A DNA stretch of 64,000 nt, taken from Mycobacterium marinum. Its GTDB lineage: Bacteria > Actinomycetota > Actinomycetes > Mycobacteriales > Mycobacteriaceae. The stretch lies in assembly GCF_003391395.1 (NCBI RefSeq), contig NZ_CP024190.1, positions 2,976,001-3,040,000 on the forward strand, in the 5' to 3' direction. Within the stretch, counting starts at the first letter, position 1. Each line of letters starts with the position of its first letter. Shown here piece by piece: positions 18,254-26,949 of this stretch. Made by a program: the position numbers and the translations under genes. The notes beneath the pieces were generated by a model. It saw only the letters and a list, made by a program, of their open reading frames with translations. It was not told the DNA's origin and searched no databases.

Positions 18254-19689
18254 GCGGCTTCCTTTGTGCTCGCCACTGCGGTAAGGGAATTGAGTTCATC
18301 GACGAGGTAGTCGAACATTCGCCAGCCGTCGTCGAGCACCGCGCGGTCGGCCAGAATGCAGATGTTGGCCTGTCCGCAGTAGCTCCACATGGTGATGTTG
18401 AGCGCCGTGCCGTCAGCGATCTGACCGGTGGAGAACCAGTTCGATACCTTCCAATGATCTAGGTAGAGAGCTTCTTTGGGGCCGGGGACATTCGATAACA
18501 CCACGTTGCCGAAGAATCCGAAGCGTCCTCGGCTGCGGTGTATCGCCTTGCGGATGATCTTGATGCCCCACGGTGGCAGCACCTGCATCACGGAGTTGAA
18601 ATCGGCACCGGCCTCCTTGACCGCCTTGATGTGCCCTTTCATCTGCGTGTTCGCCTCGCGGCTGGCTTGCAGCCGTGCGCTCGGATCGGCGATGTCGCTG
18701 CGCAGCCAGCAGTAGTCCACGGTTGCGTAGTTACCCAAACCCTGCATACCCAAGGGCCGTTCGCCCGCGAACGGGGTAGCGCCGATCAGCGGGTGGGTGT
18801 CCGGGTCGTAGTCCAGGTCGACAAGCAGACGTCGTAGGGCACCGGCCGCGCAGCTGCTGAAGACGTCGTTGATGGTGACGCCGAGTGCCTTGGCCACGGC
18901 CGAGAAGTGCTGCAGCGGGACGCTGTCACAGACAAATGTGCGCCCGGCGCTCAGGTTGACGTTGATCGGTGTTCGTTGCATCTGCCGGGCCGACGGGTGC
19001 GCCGGCAAGCCGACCGACTTGCGCTTGCGGTCAAACAGGAATTTCCGCCATAGTCCGGTGGCCACCTTCGGCAGGTTGCCGATCACGGTCTCCGGCCAGT
19101 CCCGCACGGCCCAGCCCAGCCGGGTCGGCCAGGAGGGGAGTGGGGCGGGGCGATAGTCCGGAGCCTCGGCGGCTCCGACACCACGATGGGGCTGGTAGAA
19201 CTGCTGCATCAGCCACGCGGCGCCGACGCCGTCGACATAGGCATGATGGACCAACATGACCAGCGCTACTTTGCCCTCGGCGAGTCCCTCGACCACCCAC
19301 ATCAGCCACAATGGGCGATCGCGCTCGAGTTGTGCCGAATAGATCGTTGTCATCACCGCACAGAGGCTTTTGTGGTCGCCCGGCGCCGGGCACGCGACGC
19401 GGCGAATGTGGTTGCGCAGCTCGAAGTCCGGATCTTCCACCCAATAGGGGTGATTCAGGCCTAGTGGCGACTCGACGCACTTCCACCGCAACATCGGCAG
19501 TAGATGAATCCGCCGCGCCGCCTCGGCGTAGAACCTGTCGAATGACCAGCCCTGCGCATCGGTGGACGGATCGATGATCGCCACCTTGAACGTGTGCATG
19601 TAGGCGCGCGGAGTCTCCATCCCGAGCATGAACGCGTCCGCGCCGCTGAGCCGTTGGGGTCGCGTGACACCTTTGATCGGCGCGGTCAT
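18250..19689 (-). CDS. Wax ester synthase/diacylglycerol acyltransferase, Rv3087-like
   Basis: 479 aa. WS/DGAT family with HHAYVDG near residue 145 and the late SNVPGPKEALYL and NITMWSYCGQ motifs. The N-terminal half binds acyl-CoA and holds the catalytic His; the C-terminal half is lid-like. The start ATG at 19687-19689 overlaps the stop of the preceding SDR gene (ATGA), and its own stop overlaps the next WS/DGAT start in the same way, so translational coupling of the three genes is likely. It corresponds in position to Rv3087 of the mymA operon. Confidence 0.85.
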   Translation of the reverse strand: MTAPIKGVTRPQRLSGADAFMLGMETPRAYMHTFKVAIIDPSTDAQGWSFDRFYAEAARRIHLLPMLRWKCVESPLGLNHPYWVEDPDFELRNHIRRVACPAPGDHKSLCAVMTTIYSAQLERDRPLWLMWVVEGLAEGKVALVMLVHHAYVDGVGAAWLMQQFYQPHRGVGAAEAPDYRPAPLPSWPTRLGWAVRDWPETVIGNLPKVATGLWRKFLFDRKRKSVGLPAHPSARQMQRTPINVNLSAGRTFVCDSVPLQHFSAVAKALGVTINDVFSSCAAGALRRLLVDLDYDPDTHPLIGATPFAGERPLGMQGLGNYATVDYCWLRSDIADPSARLQASREANTQMKGHIKAVKEAGADFNSVMQVLPPWGIKIIRKAIHRSRGRFGFFGNVVLSNVPGPKEALYLDHWKVSNWFSTGQIADGTALNITMWSYCGQANICILADRAVLDDGWRMFDYLVDELNSLTAVASTKEAA

Positions 19690-20534
19690 TTCGCGGCCTT
19701 CGCCATCTGTGCGGACACCCAGCGGGCCAGCGGTGGCACGATGCGTGACAACGCGTACATGACGTGCGCCTCGGCGGCGACCGGCGCGACCGCCTTGTTG
19801 CGCTCGACCGCTCGCAAGATGTTGCGGGCCGCACGCGCGGGCGTGTATCCGCGCCTCTGATACGTCACGGTCAGGCGCTGCCGGCGCCCCTCGGTGTCGC
19901 CGGCGCCGCGGATCGGGCTGGCCTTGGTGATTGCGGTGTTGATGACGCCGGGGCAGATCGCGGTGACGCCGATGCGGTGGGGCTCGAGCTCGATACGCAA
20001 CGCCTCCGATAGCCCCAACACGGCGAACTTCGTTGCGCTGTACGCCGAGAGTGCGGGATTGGCAAGCAGACCCGCGGCCGAGGAAAGGTTGACGACGTGT
20101 CCGCCCCGACCGGACTCGATCATGGCCGGGAGAAAGGCCTCACAGCCATGGACGACACCCATCACGTTGATCGATACCAGCCAGTCCCAGTCTTTACGGC
20201 TGGTGTCCAGGAACCCCCCGATGAGGCCAACTCCGGCATTGTTGACCAGGAGGTCCACCCCGCCGAAGTGGCCGAGGGTGGCGTCGGCGAAGGCGGTCAT
20301 CTGCTCGGGATCGGACACGTCCACCCGGCGGGTGATGACGTCATGTCCGAACCCGCGGGCGGTTTGTGCGGTATCGGCCACCGCGGTGTCGTTGATGTCG
20401 CAGAGCGCGAGATCGGCTCCGCGTTGCGCGCACAGCAGGGCCAGTTCGCGGCCGATGCCGCTGCCGGCACCGGTTATCGCCACCACTCGGCCAGCGAGAT
20501 CTGAGGTGTTGGTTCCTGAGTTGAGTTTGAACAT
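19686..20534 (-). CDS. SDR oxidoreductase, first gene of the fadD13 operon
   Basis: 282 aa from the ATG at 20532-20534 (MFKLNSG); the frame is open to 20579 but the extension is Arg-rich. Classical SDR: TGAGSGIG cofactor motif, NNAGVG, catalytic Ser in VNLSSAAG and YSATK. In M. tuberculosis the equivalent operon contains the SDR sadH, but residue-level similarity to SadH is not obvious, so it may be a non-orthologous SDR. It probably oxidises or reduces a lipid alcohol or ketone linked to the acyltransferases downstream. Its 3' end overlaps the WS/DGAT start by 4 bp. Confidence 0.82.
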   Translation of the reverse strand: MFKLNSGTNTSDLAGRVVAITGAGSGIGRELALLCAQRGADLALCDINDTAVADTAQTARGFGHDVITRRVDVSDPEQMTAFADATLGHFGGVDLLVNNAGVGLIGGFLDTSRKDWDWLVSINVMGVVHGCEAFLPAMIESGRGGHVVNLSSAAGLLANPALSAYSATKFAVLGLSEALRIELEPHRIGVTAICPGVINTAITKASPIRGAGDTEGRRQRLTVTYQRRGYTPARAARNILRAVERNKAVAPVAAEAHVMYALSRIVPPLARWVSAQMAKAAK

Positions 20535-20624
20535 GGTGAGCAAAGTACGGTCGCCCCGATGCGGCCGTCTCGTACGCAAATGCCAACGTTGGCCGGGGTG
20601 ATTGTGACGTCGCGACAGCGGGAC

Positions 20625-20630
20625 TAGATT
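20625..20630 (+). promoter_or_regulatory. Candidate -10 TAGATT for a leaderless pucR-type gene
   Basis: TAGATT fits the mycobacterial TANNNT -10 and ends 6 nt before the ATG at 20637. This would put the transcription start at or near the start codon, as in leaderless mycobacterial mRNAs. No experimental support. Confidence 0.45.
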
Positions 20631-20636
20631 CCGGCC

Positions 20637-21923
20637 ATGGAGCTACAGTGGCCGCCGGCGTGCGATGCCGAGGCGCAGCGGGTCTGGCGGCGGGTTCTGG
20701 TGCCGCTCGCGGCCGAGATGGGTACTCAGGCCGCCGACTTGGCCCAGCGCGCGGTCGCCCGGATGCAAGCCGAAGTGCCGCAATTGTTCCCCGACGAACA
20801 GACCGTCAAAGAGAACCTGGTCAGCACCGAAGCCAGCCTTCGCCAGCTGGCCCAGGTGATCGAGGCCGGCGCCGACCCGCGCCAAGTGGAGTTGCCGCCG
20901 TCGACCCAGGCCATCGCGCGCGCGGCGGTGCCGCGCCAAGTTGCGCTGGCGGACTTGTTGCGGTTTTACCGGCTGGCTCAGGAGCTGGTGTGGCAGTGGA
21001 TGTTCGGCCGCATTACCGCCGATTCCCGAGACGCTGCCGAGCAGGCGAAAGCGGTGGAGCTGGCTACGGGATGGATCTTCGGCTACGTCGACGCGGCGTT
21101 GATGCGCGCCGAGCGGGCCTATGACGTCGAGCGAGAGGCCTGGCTGCGGGGGGCGACCGTCGCGCGCGCCAGCGCGATCGACGACATCGTCGCCGCGCGC
21201 GAGCGCGACCCGCAACGGGCATCAAAGCGGTTGCGCTATGACGTCAGCACCCAGCACCTCGCGGTCATCGCCTGGATCGATAGGTTGCCCGAGGACGGCG
21301 ATGCTCAGCCGCTGCTGGGCCGGGTGGTCGCCGACCTGGCGCGCGCCACCGCCGCGCAGAGCACGCTGGTGCACACGCTGGGATCGCTGGCGGTCGCCGG
21401 ATGGATGAGCGGTCGAGGCTCCCTGACCGTGCGTGACGCCCAAGTCGGTGTCGCCGGGGCCCCGGCAGGCGTACGGCTGGCCCTTGGCGATCCGGCGCGG
21501 GGACTCAAGGGGTTTAGGCGCAGCTATCTCGAGGCGACGTATGCGCATCGCGTCGCGTCGCTGATGGGGCGACGCGCTGACGCCGTGACGCTGTACCGCA
21601 GCGTCGCGGTTGCCGCCCTGGCCAGTGCGGATCGCGACCACGCCGTCTTTTTCGCCACCCGGGTCCTGGGCGGGCTGGCGGCCGCCGACGAAGACACCTA
21701 TCGGATCGCCACAACCCTGGCGGTTTTTCTGGCCGAAAATCGCAGCCGAACGCGGGCGGCCAAGCGACTCAACGTGCACCCCAACACCGTCAGCTACCGG
21801 GTGAATCAAGCCGAGGCGATCCTGGGCCGTGCCGTGGACGCCGACGTCCTCGAGCTGTCGGTGGCGCTGGCGTTGTTGCCGGTGCTGCCCGGGCTGGCGC
21901 AGGGCCGCTCCGGGGAATTGTGA
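20637..21923 (+). CDS. PucR-type transcriptional regulator
   Basis: 428 aa. The C-terminal 60 residues form the PucR HTH (FLAENRSRTRAAKRLNVH then PNTVSYRVNQAEAILG), typical of PucR/CdaR-family regulators. The middle is a GGDEF-like sensory region (about 200-330), and the N-terminus (about 1-180) is a helical RsbRD/DUF4388-like region that I cannot name with certainty. It is divergent from the SDR-WS/DGAT-fadD13 operon with about 100 bp between starts, so it probably regulates that operon. In M. tuberculosis the mymA operon is governed by the AraC-type VirS, so this is a different regulator class. Confidence 0.82.
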   Translation: MELQWPPACDAEAQRVWRRVLVPLAAEMGTQAADLAQRAVARMQAEVPQLFPDEQTVKENLVSTEASLRQLAQVIEAGADPRQVELPPSTQAIARAAVPRQVALADLLRFYRLAQELVWQWMFGRITADSRDAAEQAKAVELATGWIFGYVDAALMRAERAYDVEREAWLRGATVARASAIDDIVAARERDPQRASKRLRYDVSTQHLAVIAWIDRLPEDGDAQPLLGRVVADLARATAAQSTLVHTLGSLAVAGWMSGRGSLTVRDAQVGVAGAPAGVRLALGDPARGLKGFRRSYLEATYAHRVASLMGRRADAVTLYRSVAVAALASADRDHAVFFATRVLGGLAAADEDTYRIATTLAVFLAENRSRTRAAKRLNVHPNTVSYRVNQAEAILGRAVDADVLELSVALALLPVLPGLAQGRSGEL

Positions 21924-22046
21924 TCTGAGCACAATCGGGGTCGGCGTGGTTGTCGCCGCGCACCGAGCGCGGGGCTGGCTCTTGCTCCTACGTTTTGCCT
22001 CAGCCGCATCGCGGCGGCAAACAGGCACCATGAAGGAGCACGAGAA

Positions 22047-22514
22047 ATGCAGACCCTGCAAGAACTCGACGTCAACTACATGAGCGGCATCGACAACCCA
22101 TGGATTCCGTTCACCCCGCTCACCGACCAGGTCTTCCTGAAGTACTGGAAGGTCGATCCGGTGCGCGCCGAAATCATCGTGTCGATGAAATTTCCTGCCG
22201 GACTGGAACTTCCACCGCACTACCACACCGGCATCGTGGTAGGCCACACCGTGAGCGGGGCGTGGCGGTACCAGGAGAACAACTGGATTTCCCGCGCGGG
22301 CGACACCGTCTACGAGGTGGCCGGCTCATCGCACACCCCGGAAAGCCTGGAAGACACCGAGGTGTTCTTCTTCCTGGTCGGCGAGCTGCTTTTTCTCGAC
22401 GCAGACAACAAGATCCTGTGGCAGGAAAACCACAAGACCTCCATCGAGCGGTACACCAGCTACTGCGCCGCCAACGGGATCGCCTCGCGTGATCTGACCA
22501 GCTGGGGTGGGTGA
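22047..22514 (+). CDS. Cupin protein, 2,4'-dihydroxyacetophenone dioxygenase-like
   Basis: 155 aa with a single cupin fold. Motif 1 is LPPHYHTGIVVGHTVSG, which supplies the metal His pair, and motif 2 includes the SSHTPES His. It is preceded by a strong AAGGAG ribosome site. The length and the pattern resemble the 2,4'-dihydroxyacetophenone dioxygenase family of cupins, which cleave a C-C bond next to a ketone; related cupins also include acetylacetone-cleaving enzymes. It lies 3 bp before a DUF1330 gene, probably co-transcribed. Family assignment by recall; the substrate is open. Confidence 0.72.
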   Translation: MQTLQELDVNYMSGIDNPWIPFTPLTDQVFLKYWKVDPVRAEIIVSMKFPAGLELPPHYHTGIVVGHTVSGAWRYQENNWISRAGDTVYEVAGSSHTPESLEDTEVFFFLVGELLFLDADNKILWQENHKTSIERYTSYCAANGIASRDLTSWGG

Positions 22515-22517
22515 CCC

Positions 22518-22901
22518 ATGACCGCCATCGAACCCAACGAGAACCAGCTAGCCACCCTGATGGCGGCAGCCGCCGATCTCGACACCCCCGTGGTCATGAT
22601 CAACCTGCTGCAGTTCAAACCGGACGGGGTAGCCAACTATCAGCGCTACGCCAAAGAGGTCATGCCGTTTCTGGAAGCGGTGGGCGCCACCATCGAGTAC
22701 GCGGGCGAAGCCAGCCACGTTGTCGCCGGCGATATCGACCGCCCCTTCTGGGACGCCATCGTCGTGGTGCGCTACCCGTCGCGGGCGGCGTTCGTGTCCA
22801 TGGTGACCAACCCGGGCTATCACGAGAACGCGCACGTGCACCGCGCGGCGGCATTGCAGAGCACGCATCTGGTGGCCACCGACCCGTGGGTGCAAATCTG
22901 A
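22518..22901 (+). CDS. DUF1330 family protein
   Basis: 127 aa with a dimeric ferredoxin-like (Dabb-related) fold expected: VVMINLLQFKPDG at the start and RYPSRAAFVSMVTNPGY in the second half, both typical of DUF1330. Translationally close to the cupin gene (3 bp gap), so a linked function is inferred. No catalytic residues are assignable. It could be a small binding or auxiliary protein for a hydrophobic substrate. Confidence 0.8.
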   Translation: MTAIEPNENQLATLMAAAADLDTPVVMINLLQFKPDGVANYQRYAKEVMPFLEAVGATIEYAGEASHVVAGDIDRPFWDAIVVVRYPSRAAFVSMVTNPGYHENAHVHRAAALQSTHLVATDPWVQI

Positions 22902-23057
22902 CCGGAAGGCCGCCCGGCGGGCCCTGGCCACATTGCCGACCGGCTCGTGACCGCAGCTGTTTCTCGCGCGACTATCGGGGCATCCTGGTGTAGTGAGGGC
23001 TCACCATCGCCAGGGCGTGGCTCCCGGGCCGGAGGGACTCGGGGCGAATGCGCTGAG

Positions 23058-24581
23058 ATGACCACCAACGGTCGCGCCATCAGGGGCGGGCTTGCCGATG
23101 CAGTCGGCGGTCCGGCCCGGATGCGGGTGATCGTGCTGCTGGCCTTGGTGGTCGGGTTGGAAGGCGCCAGCAACGGCACCATCGGCGCCCTCGCCGTGGC
23201 CTTGAAACAGGCCTTCGGGATCACCAACTTGCAGGTCGGCCTGCTGGTAACGGCGTCGACCGCGATCGGGATCGTCGTCATGCTGGTGTCGGGGACGCTG
23301 GCCGACCGGGTCAACCGCACCCGCGTGCTGTGGATCACCGTCTTGATCTGGTCGGTGGCCATGGCCCTCGGCGGTATCAGCGCCGGGTACGGCTGGCTGC
23401 TGGCCAGCCGGGTCGCACTCGGGGTGGTCGTGGCGGTTGGCGGCCCGGTTGTCGCGTCCCTGATGGGCGATTTCTTCGCTCAGCATGAGCGGGGGCGAAT
23501 CTACGGCTTCGTCTTGGCGGGTGAGGGAATCTGCACCGCGCTGGGGGTGCTGGTTTCGGGCTGGTTGGCCGCCATCACATGGCGGTTGAGTTTCCTGTGG
23601 CTGGCGGTGGCCGGATTGCTGCTCACGCTCGCCTTGGCCAGGACGGTGCCCGAACCCCCGCGTGGCGGCGACACATTCGGCGCGAGTGCGGGCAGCGATC
23701 GTCGGGACTGCGCGAACGACACCCTGGCGGCAGCGGTGGTCGCCCAACGCGTCAGCGCGCACCCACACCTCGTTCTGCAGGAGAGCCCGGAAGGCCGGTC
23801 CCTGCGCTGGGCGGTGGGCTATGTACTGAAAATTCGGACCAACGTGGCCCTGATAGTCGCGTCGGCGTTCGGATACTTCTTCTACACGGGGCTGGGCACC
23901 TTCGCGGTCGCGCTGCTGCGCAGCCGATTCCGGATCAGCCAGACACTGGCGATTTCGTTGATCGCGATCATCGGAGTGGGCGCGCTGATCGGAACGCTGT
24001 GTGCCGGGCGCCTCGCGGATTGGTTGATCGGCCGCGGTTACCTCGGCGCCCGGTTGGGCGTCGCCGGCTCGGCATTTCTGGTTGCGGGCGGGTTCTTCGT
24101 ACCCGCGCTGCTCACCGATAACGTCGTCATCGCCGTGGTGGCGGCCTTCCTCGCGGCGATCGGGCTGGGCGGGGTCAATCCGCCACTGGACGCGGCGCGA
24201 CTGGACATCATGCACTCCAGGTTGTGGGGGAGGGCCGAGGCGATCCGCACCACCCTACGGTCCGGCTTCACGGCGGCAGCCCCGCTGGTTTTCGCCCTGG
24301 TATCCATGCAGTTGGCGCCGCAGCGGCGCGCGCCCGGCCAGGTGGCAACCGCATCGACCGGGCTGACGCAGACGTTTCTGATCATGCTCACCGCGCTGTT
24401 CCTGGCGGGCACCCTGATCCTGACGGTGGCCCGGCGCAGCTACCCGCGTGACGTGGCTACCGCGCTGGCCTCCGAGGAGGCTACCGAGCGGCATCGGCGC
24501 TCGCAGCAGGGCGCTAAGGCCGCGGTGCTCGACCCCGCCGATCGGCCGGAGCCACTTCCGCGACTGCGCGTAGCGGAATAA
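23058..24581 (+). CDS. MFS transporter, spinster-like
   Basis: 507 aa from the ATG at 23058; the frame is open upstream but that part is Arg/Gly-rich and not membrane. There are twelve apparent membrane segments, with the MFS signature LADRVNRTRV in the loop between TM2 and TM3 and a 60-residue hydrophilic loop between the halves (about 215-280). The second half has RLADWLIGRGYLGARLG. The substrate is not evident. It follows the DUF1330 gene and overlaps the promoter region of the molybdopterin oxidoreductase; all are co-directional. Confidence 0.78.
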   Translation: MTTNGRAIRGGLADAVGGPARMRVIVLLALVVGLEGASNGTIGALAVALKQAFGITNLQVGLLVTASTAIGIVVMLVSGTLADRVNRTRVLWITVLIWSVAMALGGISAGYGWLLASRVALGVVVAVGGPVVASLMGDFFAQHERGRIYGFVLAGEGICTALGVLVSGWLAAITWRLSFLWLAVAGLLLTLALARTVPEPPRGGDTFGASAGSDRRDCANDTLAAAVVAQRVSAHPHLVLQESPEGRSLRWAVGYVLKIRTNVALIVASAFGYFFYTGLGTFAVALLRSRFRISQTLAISLIAIIGVGALIGTLCAGRLADWLIGRGYLGARLGVAGSAFLVAGGFFVPALLTDNVVIAVVAAFLAAIGLGGVNPPLDAARLDIMHSRLWGRAEAIRTTLRSGFTAAAPLVFALVSMQLAPQRRAPGQVATASTGLTQTFLIMLTALFLAGTLILTVARRSYPRDVATALASEEATERHRRSQQGAKAAVLDPADRPEPLPRLRVAE

Positions 24582-24584
24582 GGT
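24579..24584 (+). promoter_or_regulatory. Candidate -10 TAAGGT for a leaderless molybdopterin gene
   Basis: TAAGGT lies across the stop codon of the MFS gene and ends 6 nt before the ATG at 24591. It matches TANNNT with leaderless spacing. Compactness also allows co-transcription from upstream, so this is a weak call. Confidence 0.35.
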
Positions 24585-24590
24585 GGGTGC

Positions 24591-26813
24591 ATGGCCACGG
24601 TCGATGATGACAGGCACCTGCACACGTGCCCGCTTTGTGAAGCCATGTGCGGCTTGGAGATTCGGGTAGCCAACGGCCCGTCCGGCGGTCGGGTGGTCGG
24701 CATCCGGGGCAACCGCGACGACGTGTGGAGCCGCGGACACATCTGCCCCAAAGGCGCGTCGTTGGGCGCCTTGCATGACGACCCGGACCGCATCCGGCAC
24801 CCGATGATCAAGGTCGACGGACAATGGCACGAGGTGAGCTGGGACGCGGCATTTCGCCGCTGCACCGAATTGCTGGCCCCGGTGATCGACACCTACGGCA
24901 TCGGCGCGGTCACCGCCTACACCGGTAATCCATTGGCGCACTCTTTCTCCCTGGCTCGCTATGCCGGTGTGCTGCTGGGCATGTCCGGCATGCCGGTCAC
25001 CTATTCGCCGGGCACGGTCGACCAGTGGCCGAAAAACCTCTCGTCGCACCTGATGTACGGGGGCTGGTGGACGTTTCCGGTACCCGACATCGAACGCACC
25101 GACCTCCTGGTCATCATGGGCGCCAACCCCGCCGCATCCCAGGGCTCGCTGCTGGCCGCGCCCGACGTAATGGGCCTGATCGACGCGATTCGTCAACGAG
25201 GCAAGGTCATCGTGATCGACCCGGTCCGCACGGTCACCGCCGCGCGTGCCGATGAGTGGCTGCCCATCGTGCCCGGCACCGATGCGGCGCTGCTACTGGC
25301 GGTCGCACACACGCTGTTTGACGAGGACCTGGTCAACCCGGGGCCCCATGTCGACGGCGTCGACACGATGCGTCGGGTTGCCGCGGACTGGCCGCCGGCC
25401 CGGGTGAGCGCGGTCACGGGCATCGAGGAGGAGCGCATCCGGCGGCTGGCTCGCGAGCTCGCCGGTACCCACAAGTCGGTGGTATACGGCCGAATCGGCC
25501 TGTGCAATCAGGAGTTCGGCAGTCTAGCGAGCTGGCTGGTCGACGTGATCAACATCTTGACTGGCCACTTCGACACCCCCGGCGGCGCCATGTTCCCCCG
25601 GCCCGCTGCCTGGTCTATCACCACGCAACCATTGCCGGGTCTAGAAGGTGGCGTCGCCGAATTCGGTCGCTGGCATACCCGGGTGCGCGGTGCGAAGGAA
25701 GTCCTGGGCCAGGCGCCGGTGTCCTGTCTAGCCGAAGAGATCGCCACCCCGGGAGATGGGCAGCTCCGGGCGCTCATCACGATCGCCGGCAACCCGGTGC
25801 TGTCCACACCCGGCGGTGACAAGCTCGACGAAGCGCTGTCTTCGCTGGAAGCGATGATCTCCGTTGACCTTTGGCTCAATGAGACGACGCGGCACGCGGA
25901 TGTGATTCTGCCCGGGCTGTCGCCGCTCGAACAGCCCCATCACGATGATCTGGTGCTGCAATTCGCGATCCGCAGCTTTGCGAAGTACTCCGCGCAGGTC
26001 TTCGATCCGGGCGATCGCCCGCACGAGTGGGAGATCCTGATTCGGCTGACCGGGCTGTGCACCGGCACGCCGGCCGAGGACGTCGACGTCGCCGCGATCG
26101 ATGACGGATTCTTTGATTATCTGGCTTTTACCAAGGGATTTGACGGTGCGGCGATCCGTAAACGCTACGAGCATGACGGCTGGGCGGGCGGGCCAGAGCG
26201 GATTTTGGATCTGACATTGCGGACCGGTCCGTTCGGCGATCGCTACGGCCAGAAGCCCGGCGGACTGACGCTGGACATGCTCAAGGCCAATCCGAACGGC
26301 ATCGACTTCGGACCCATGGTGTCGCAGTTACCGGACATTTTGGGGACCCCGGAGAAAAAGATCCGGCTGGCCCCGCAATACCTCCTGGACGATCTGCCCC
26401 GGCTGGCATCCAGAATGGATCGGCCGGCCGAGCAGTTGGTCCTGGTCAATCGCAGACACCTGCGATCGAACAACTCCTGGCTGCACAACGTGCCGGCGCT
26501 GATGAAGGGCAAGGATCGCTGCACGCTGCTGATGCATCCGGACGACGCAGCCCGCAACGGCATCACCGACAACGACACCGTGACGGTGAGATCGTCGGCC
26601 GGCGAGATCACGGTGCCCGTCGAACTCACCTCGGCGATCAAACCGGGCGTGGTCTCGATGCCCCACGGTTGGGGGCACGGCAAACCGGGCACCCGGCTGG
26701 CGGTGGCCAACAGCGCACCTGGAGTCAACACCAACGTGCTGTCCCCGCCCACCTTGCTCGACGAGCCCTCTGGCAACGGTGTCCTCAACGGCATCCCGGT
26801 GACCGTGAGCTGA
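24591..26813 (+). CDS. Molybdopterin (bis-MGD) oxidoreductase, FdhF/Rv0197-type
   Basis: 740 aa. N-terminal Fe4S4 motif CPLCEAMCGL...HICPKG (CxxCxxxC...C), then the Mo-bisMGD domain (VIMGANPAAS, IVIDPVR, NETTRHADVILPG) and a C-terminal molydopterin dinucleotide-binding domain (LRSNNSWLHN, GITDNDTVTV, MPHGWGHGKPG). In the region where the family places the Mo ligand (near residues 140-150, SPGTVDQWPKN) no Cys is visible. It may be a formate-dehydrogenase-like or respiratory oxidoreductase; the physiological electron partner is not in the neighbourhood. Confidence 0.85.
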   Translation: MATVDDDRHLHTCPLCEAMCGLEIRVANGPSGGRVVGIRGNRDDVWSRGHICPKGASLGALHDDPDRIRHPMIKVDGQWHEVSWDAAFRRCTELLAPVIDTYGIGAVTAYTGNPLAHSFSLARYAGVLLGMSGMPVTYSPGTVDQWPKNLSSHLMYGGWWTFPVPDIERTDLLVIMGANPAASQGSLLAAPDVMGLIDAIRQRGKVIVIDPVRTVTAARADEWLPIVPGTDAALLLAVAHTLFDEDLVNPGPHVDGVDTMRRVAADWPPARVSAVTGIEEERIRRLARELAGTHKSVVYGRIGLCNQEFGSLASWLVDVINILTGHFDTPGGAMFPRPAAWSITTQPLPGLEGGVAEFGRWHTRVRGAKEVLGQAPVSCLAEEIATPGDGQLRALITIAGNPVLSTPGGDKLDEALSSLEAMISVDLWLNETTRHADVILPGLSPLEQPHHDDLVLQFAIRSFAKYSAQVFDPGDRPHEWEILIRLTGLCTGTPAEDVDVAAIDDGFFDYLAFTKGFDGAAIRKRYEHDGWAGGPERILDLTLRTGPFGDRYGQKPGGLTLDMLKANPNGIDFGPMVSQLPDILGTPEKKIRLAPQYLLDDLPRLASRMDRPAEQLVLVNRRHLRSNNSWLHNVPALMKGKDRCTLLMHPDDAARNGITDNDTVTVRSSAGEITVPVELTSAIKPGVVSMPHGWGHGKPGTRLAVANSAPGVNTNVLSPPTLLDEPSGNGVLNGIPVTVS

Positions 26814-26937
26814 CGCCCCGACCTCGTCGGCAAGGCCCGCCAGATGGGCAAAGCGGCTCGCCCGGTGCAGACCCAACCGACAGTCGCGTCGGGCTGAGCG
26901 GCCAACCCGCTCTTCGACCTGCTGCGCCCGGGCGGGC

Positions 26938-26943
26938 TACGAT
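26938..26943 (+). promoter_or_regulatory. Candidate -10 TACGAT for leaderless pknF
   Basis: TACGAT ends 6 nt upstream of the pknF ATG at 26950, the spacing expected for a leaderless transcript. Confidence 0.45.
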
Positions 26944-26949
26944 GCGGCC

